Source: Strobilurus pachycystidiatus (taxonomy: Eukaryota > Basidiomycota > Agaricomycetes > Agaricales > Physalacriaceae). Taken from it: a stretch of DNA of 64,000 nucleotides. The translations under genes and the position numbers were made by a program. The notes under the pieces were generated by a model. It ran no database searches. It was not told where the DNA came from and worked only from the letters and a program-made list of their open reading frames with translations. This document shows positions 61,623 through 64,000 of this stretch, one piece after another (position 1 is the stretch's first letter; each line of letters starts with the position of its first letter). The DNA is taken from NCBI GenBank assembly GCA_019915135.1, contig JAHLMK010000017.1, positions 434,001-498,000 of the forward strand. Reading direction: 5' to 3'.

Positions 61623-63058
61623 ATGGCACTCTCAGAGTCGACAACCCATGACTTGGTTCCCTCGTACACAAACAGGCCTTCAGCGGACGAAGCGACGCTG
61701 GAGTATTCCCCGCGATACCCCCTTGCACATACCGTCTACTCTGGCAACTTTACCCAAAAATGGAAGAAGGCGACCCTAATCTTGAAGGACCAGGACGAAA
61801 AGGAAGAGTTCCCGTGTTATGGACGCGGCTCGGCGGTGCATGGCGAACTCGAAGTATTGGAAGAGAACGTGTCTTCAGTCGCTGTCAAGGTACGCGACTC
61901 TCTCCCTCTGTGTTCGCAGAAATACTAACTTAGAACTCAGTTGGAAGGAAGGTTGAGCATATCAGTATCTGACATAGGCGCCATCAACAGTCTTCTCATC
62001 CGTGAACGACACACCCTCTGGGATCGCGATGACCATCCATCGCGTCAATGTCCGAGCATACTGCCGTTCTCCGTCCGCATCCCCACGACGTTCCAGCACG
62101 GGAACGACGCCAAGCGCCTGCCACCGTCGTACGAGGCCGCGTTCTACGGCATCCCGTCGATGTGGGTCTCATCCATCTACACTTTTACTGTGATCATAAC
62201 GCGAACGCGACCGCGTTTTGGACTGTGGAAGCCCACTAGCACGTGCGTTTGAGTCCAAGCCTCTGTCGTTAAGCTGAAAGTGAGCCATAGGTATTCAATA
62301 CGAATCAATTACCGCCCCCGCTCGCGACCTCCACGACCTATAGTCCACTGCGACAGCGTCTTCTCCATGCTCAAGTACGTGCCGGAAGAGTGGCACCAGA
62401 TTATGGACACCCTGGACTTCCAGCCGTCCGCGTCTCTGGAGCCCATTACGTGCAGCGTGCGTCCCATTCCCCGTCCCCCATTCCCAAATCTTGACCATCG
62501 GCCATCGGCAGTTCCTCATCCCCTCCGTGCAAACGTACGGCCTAGAAGACACCATCCCGTTCCACATCCAGCTCACCGGGCCGCTCGAGTCTCTCTCACA
62601 CATCTATCCGGCCTTCTCGGAGGACTCGGATGAAGGCAACTGCACGTCGCCGCCAGACCCCGCCATCTACATCCGCGCCGGCCTCGTGCGCAAGACGCTC
62701 ATCGAGATGCACGGCCGCAGACACTGGCGCACGCGCAATATCGGCGAGGGCAAGGTCTGGCCGACCCCGCCGCACTTCCACGGCGAGCTCAGCGTTGACT
62801 GGGAGGGCGAGGTCAAGTGCAACCCCGAGATCAGGACGTCGGGGTTCAACATTGGGATCGTCGCCGTGCAGGTGCGTCCCACTACCATCCGCCTTAATCC
62901 TTCACTGATGGATGTAGGATTTCATTCTGTTCGCGATGGGCCCGCGGAACCTCCGGACGTCCCCGTTGTTGTCGCTGCACCATGGACATGCGATCAAGCT
63001 AGTGACGGATACGTGGACAGAGGAGAGCACGACACATCCGCAGGACTTGGCTTTGTGA
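61623..63058 (+). CDS. Arrestin-like N-terminal domain protein
   Basis: Exons 61623-61889, 61941-62242, 62291-62456, 62512-62871 and 62918-63058 give 411 residues. Beta-strand-rich blocks fit an arrestin fold: YSPRYPLAHTVYSGNF, WKKATLILKDQ, PCYGRGSAVHGELEVLEEN, and VAVKLEGRLSI. PFSVRIPTTF, RLPPSYEAAFYGIPSMWVSS and YSIRINYRPRSR follow, the PPSYE element resembling PPxY-type ligands for WW-domain ubiquitin ligases. A second half carries LEDTIPFHIQLTGPLESL and IYIRAGLVRKTLIEM. Family knowledge: fungal alpha-arrestins adapt Rsp5-type ligases to membrane cargo. This form is typical of basidiomycetes and largely uncharacterised. The region around 61960-62045 is the least certain of the model. Confidence 0.75.
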
Positions 63059-63500
63059 TTCGTGGGATGGGACTTTTGGATTTGTATGTTAATTACCTTC
63101 ATGCTTTCTCACGTTGTATTCTTGCGCTGTTGTATGGCTATTATACCCCAATCATGAATTGTAGTTTAGACGGCGTGGAGTGTTCAAGAATAAGCGCTGA
63201 AGCACTCATGTTACACAAACTTCTATCAACATTCGGCTTGACTTGAGTCAGATCCAGAGCGGCACGGATGTCCATGGATGTGGGAATGGCTGAGTTCGCG
63301 TCCCCGAAGATGCTCTAAATCACCATTTCCAGCCATAAAACATTGTGTTCATTCTTGTTCTGCGTCATAAAAGCTGAAGAATCAAACTCCAACTTGCCTG
63401 GAGAATCGAGATTGTGAAAATCCGAACGCGTGACGTCAAACCATTGACAAAATGATCGCCAAATTTCGCGCTCTCTTGGCGTCCGCCCACAATCTCACCT
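63059..63500. other. Intergenic stretch
   Basis: 442 bp between same-strand genes. No gene is seen, but N-terminal exons of the following kinase could hide here because its family is usually longer. Confidence 0.4.
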
Positions 63501-64000
63501 ATGACCTCGCCACGAATAGGAATTCCCCCAGCACAATCTGACGCGACTGCCCCTCCAGTCACCATCTCACTTCCCGCCGCACATAGATTCACGCGGACTA
63601 ACTTGCATCCCCTCGGCCGTGGTACACATTGCTTCGTTGCTGTGGACTCTGGCACGCTTCAAAAGGTTATCTCTAAGGAAGTTTCGCGTGTAGAGCGATA
63701 CCACCCTGAAGTTGAAGGTGATGCGAAGACATGGACCGACAGTGTCCGTAACATTCCTGGTCACCCCATCTATAGCATCCGCAAGCACACTTATCACCGT
63801 ATTGTGCTCGATGTTGTCGGTGTACCACTCACTCAGTTCACGTCGACTTATCAGCTGACTTGTGCCATGATGAATGCCTTTGAAGGTTAGTCTCCATGGT
63901 CCCCTAACTACTAAAATCCATCTCATGTTCGTCAGCTCACGCCAAGGCTTTCAACAGCGCCGGACTCGAGCACTGTGACGTCTCGGTCGCCAATATCCTC
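63501..64000 (+). CDS. FunK1-like fungal protein kinase, start only (partial)
   Basis: Exons 63501-63885 and 63936->64000 give 150 residues before the window edge. HCFVAVDSGTLQKVISKEVS recalls the strand region of the kinase N-lobe. VGVPLTQFTSTYQLTCAM leads to the helix AHAKAFNSAG and the catalytic-loop segment LEHCDVSVANIL. In FunK1 (fungal-type Pkinase) proteins the corresponding loop reads HRDxSxGNIL. Here Arg is replaced by Cys and Gly by Ala, while Asp and Asn are kept. The family is expanded in mushrooms and has poorly known roles, possibly in multicellular development. The start was taken as the first ATG in frame; a longer N-terminus is possible. Confidence 0.7.

Overview
The window is nuclear DNA of a filamentous basidiomycete, most likely an Agaricomycete (mushroom-type fungus). 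It is densely packed with protein genes on both strands. Nearly every gene is cut by many short (about 45-60 bp) GT-AG introns, some exons are only a few bases long, and the accessory families are typical of mushrooms: FunK1-type kinase, expanded 7-TM membrane proteins, paired small secreted proteins and Zn2Cys6 regulators. I see no bacterial operons, CRISPR arrays, phage, intact transposons, rRNA or recognisable tRNA. All gene models were built by eye: splice sites were chosen so that frames join and conserved motifs are restored. In most models the exon lengths sum to a multiple of three.

Layout. 0-1.3 kb: N-terminal part of a Fun30/SMARCAD1-like remodeller, leftward and cut by the window edge. 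3.0-4.2 kb: mitochondrial-carrier-like protein. 6.9-8.2 kb: Zn2Cys6 regulator. 9.7-19.7 kb: a housekeeping block with an LSH/HELLS-type SNF2 ATPase, the U2AF small subunit, ALG14, APC8/Cdc23 and an extended SDR reductase. 20.4-28 kb: GLTSCR1-domain protein, a divergent H2A.Z, CDK1 and GPN1. 28-31 kb: gene-poor. 31.0-31.5 kb: small secreted protein 1. 32.1-35.9 kb: a tiny complex-I-like membrane subunit and a large acidic nuclear protein. 37.0-38.9 kb: UGP1. 39.2-42.9 kb: alpha/beta hydrolase and MCT-type transporter. 43.6-46.3 kb: a tail-to-tail pair of paralogous 7-TM proteins. 47.5-51.3 kb: cyclopropane-fatty-acid synthase and a Ted1/Cdc1/PGAP5-like metallophosphoesterase. 51.6-52.1 kb: small secreted protein 2, a paralogue of protein 1. 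54.5-57.7 kb: MCM2. 57.8-61.3 kb: NFKBIL1-like protein, CK2 alpha and ribosomal protein eS8. 61.6-63.1 kb: arrestin-like protein. 63.5 kb to the end: start of a FunK1-like kinase.

Functional threads. Many genes serve cell cycle and chromatin (CDK1, APC8, MCM2, CK2 alpha, H2A.Z, LSH, Fun30-like, GLTSCR1-like). This looks like ordinary gene-dense neighbourhood rather than a pathway cluster. Membrane and glycan genes (ALG14, UGP1, Ted1-like, CFA synthase) are scattered. Three head-to-head gene pairs share gaps under 175 bp and probably use bidirectional promoters.

The most interesting signals are: coding exons of 3-9 nt in essential genes; two non-GT (GC) donors; the mirrored 7-TM gene pair with near-identical exon lengths; the two secreted paralogues 20 kb apart; a divergent H2A.Z; and a 103-bp tandem duplication downstream of the LSH gene. 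I found no convincing wholly new system.
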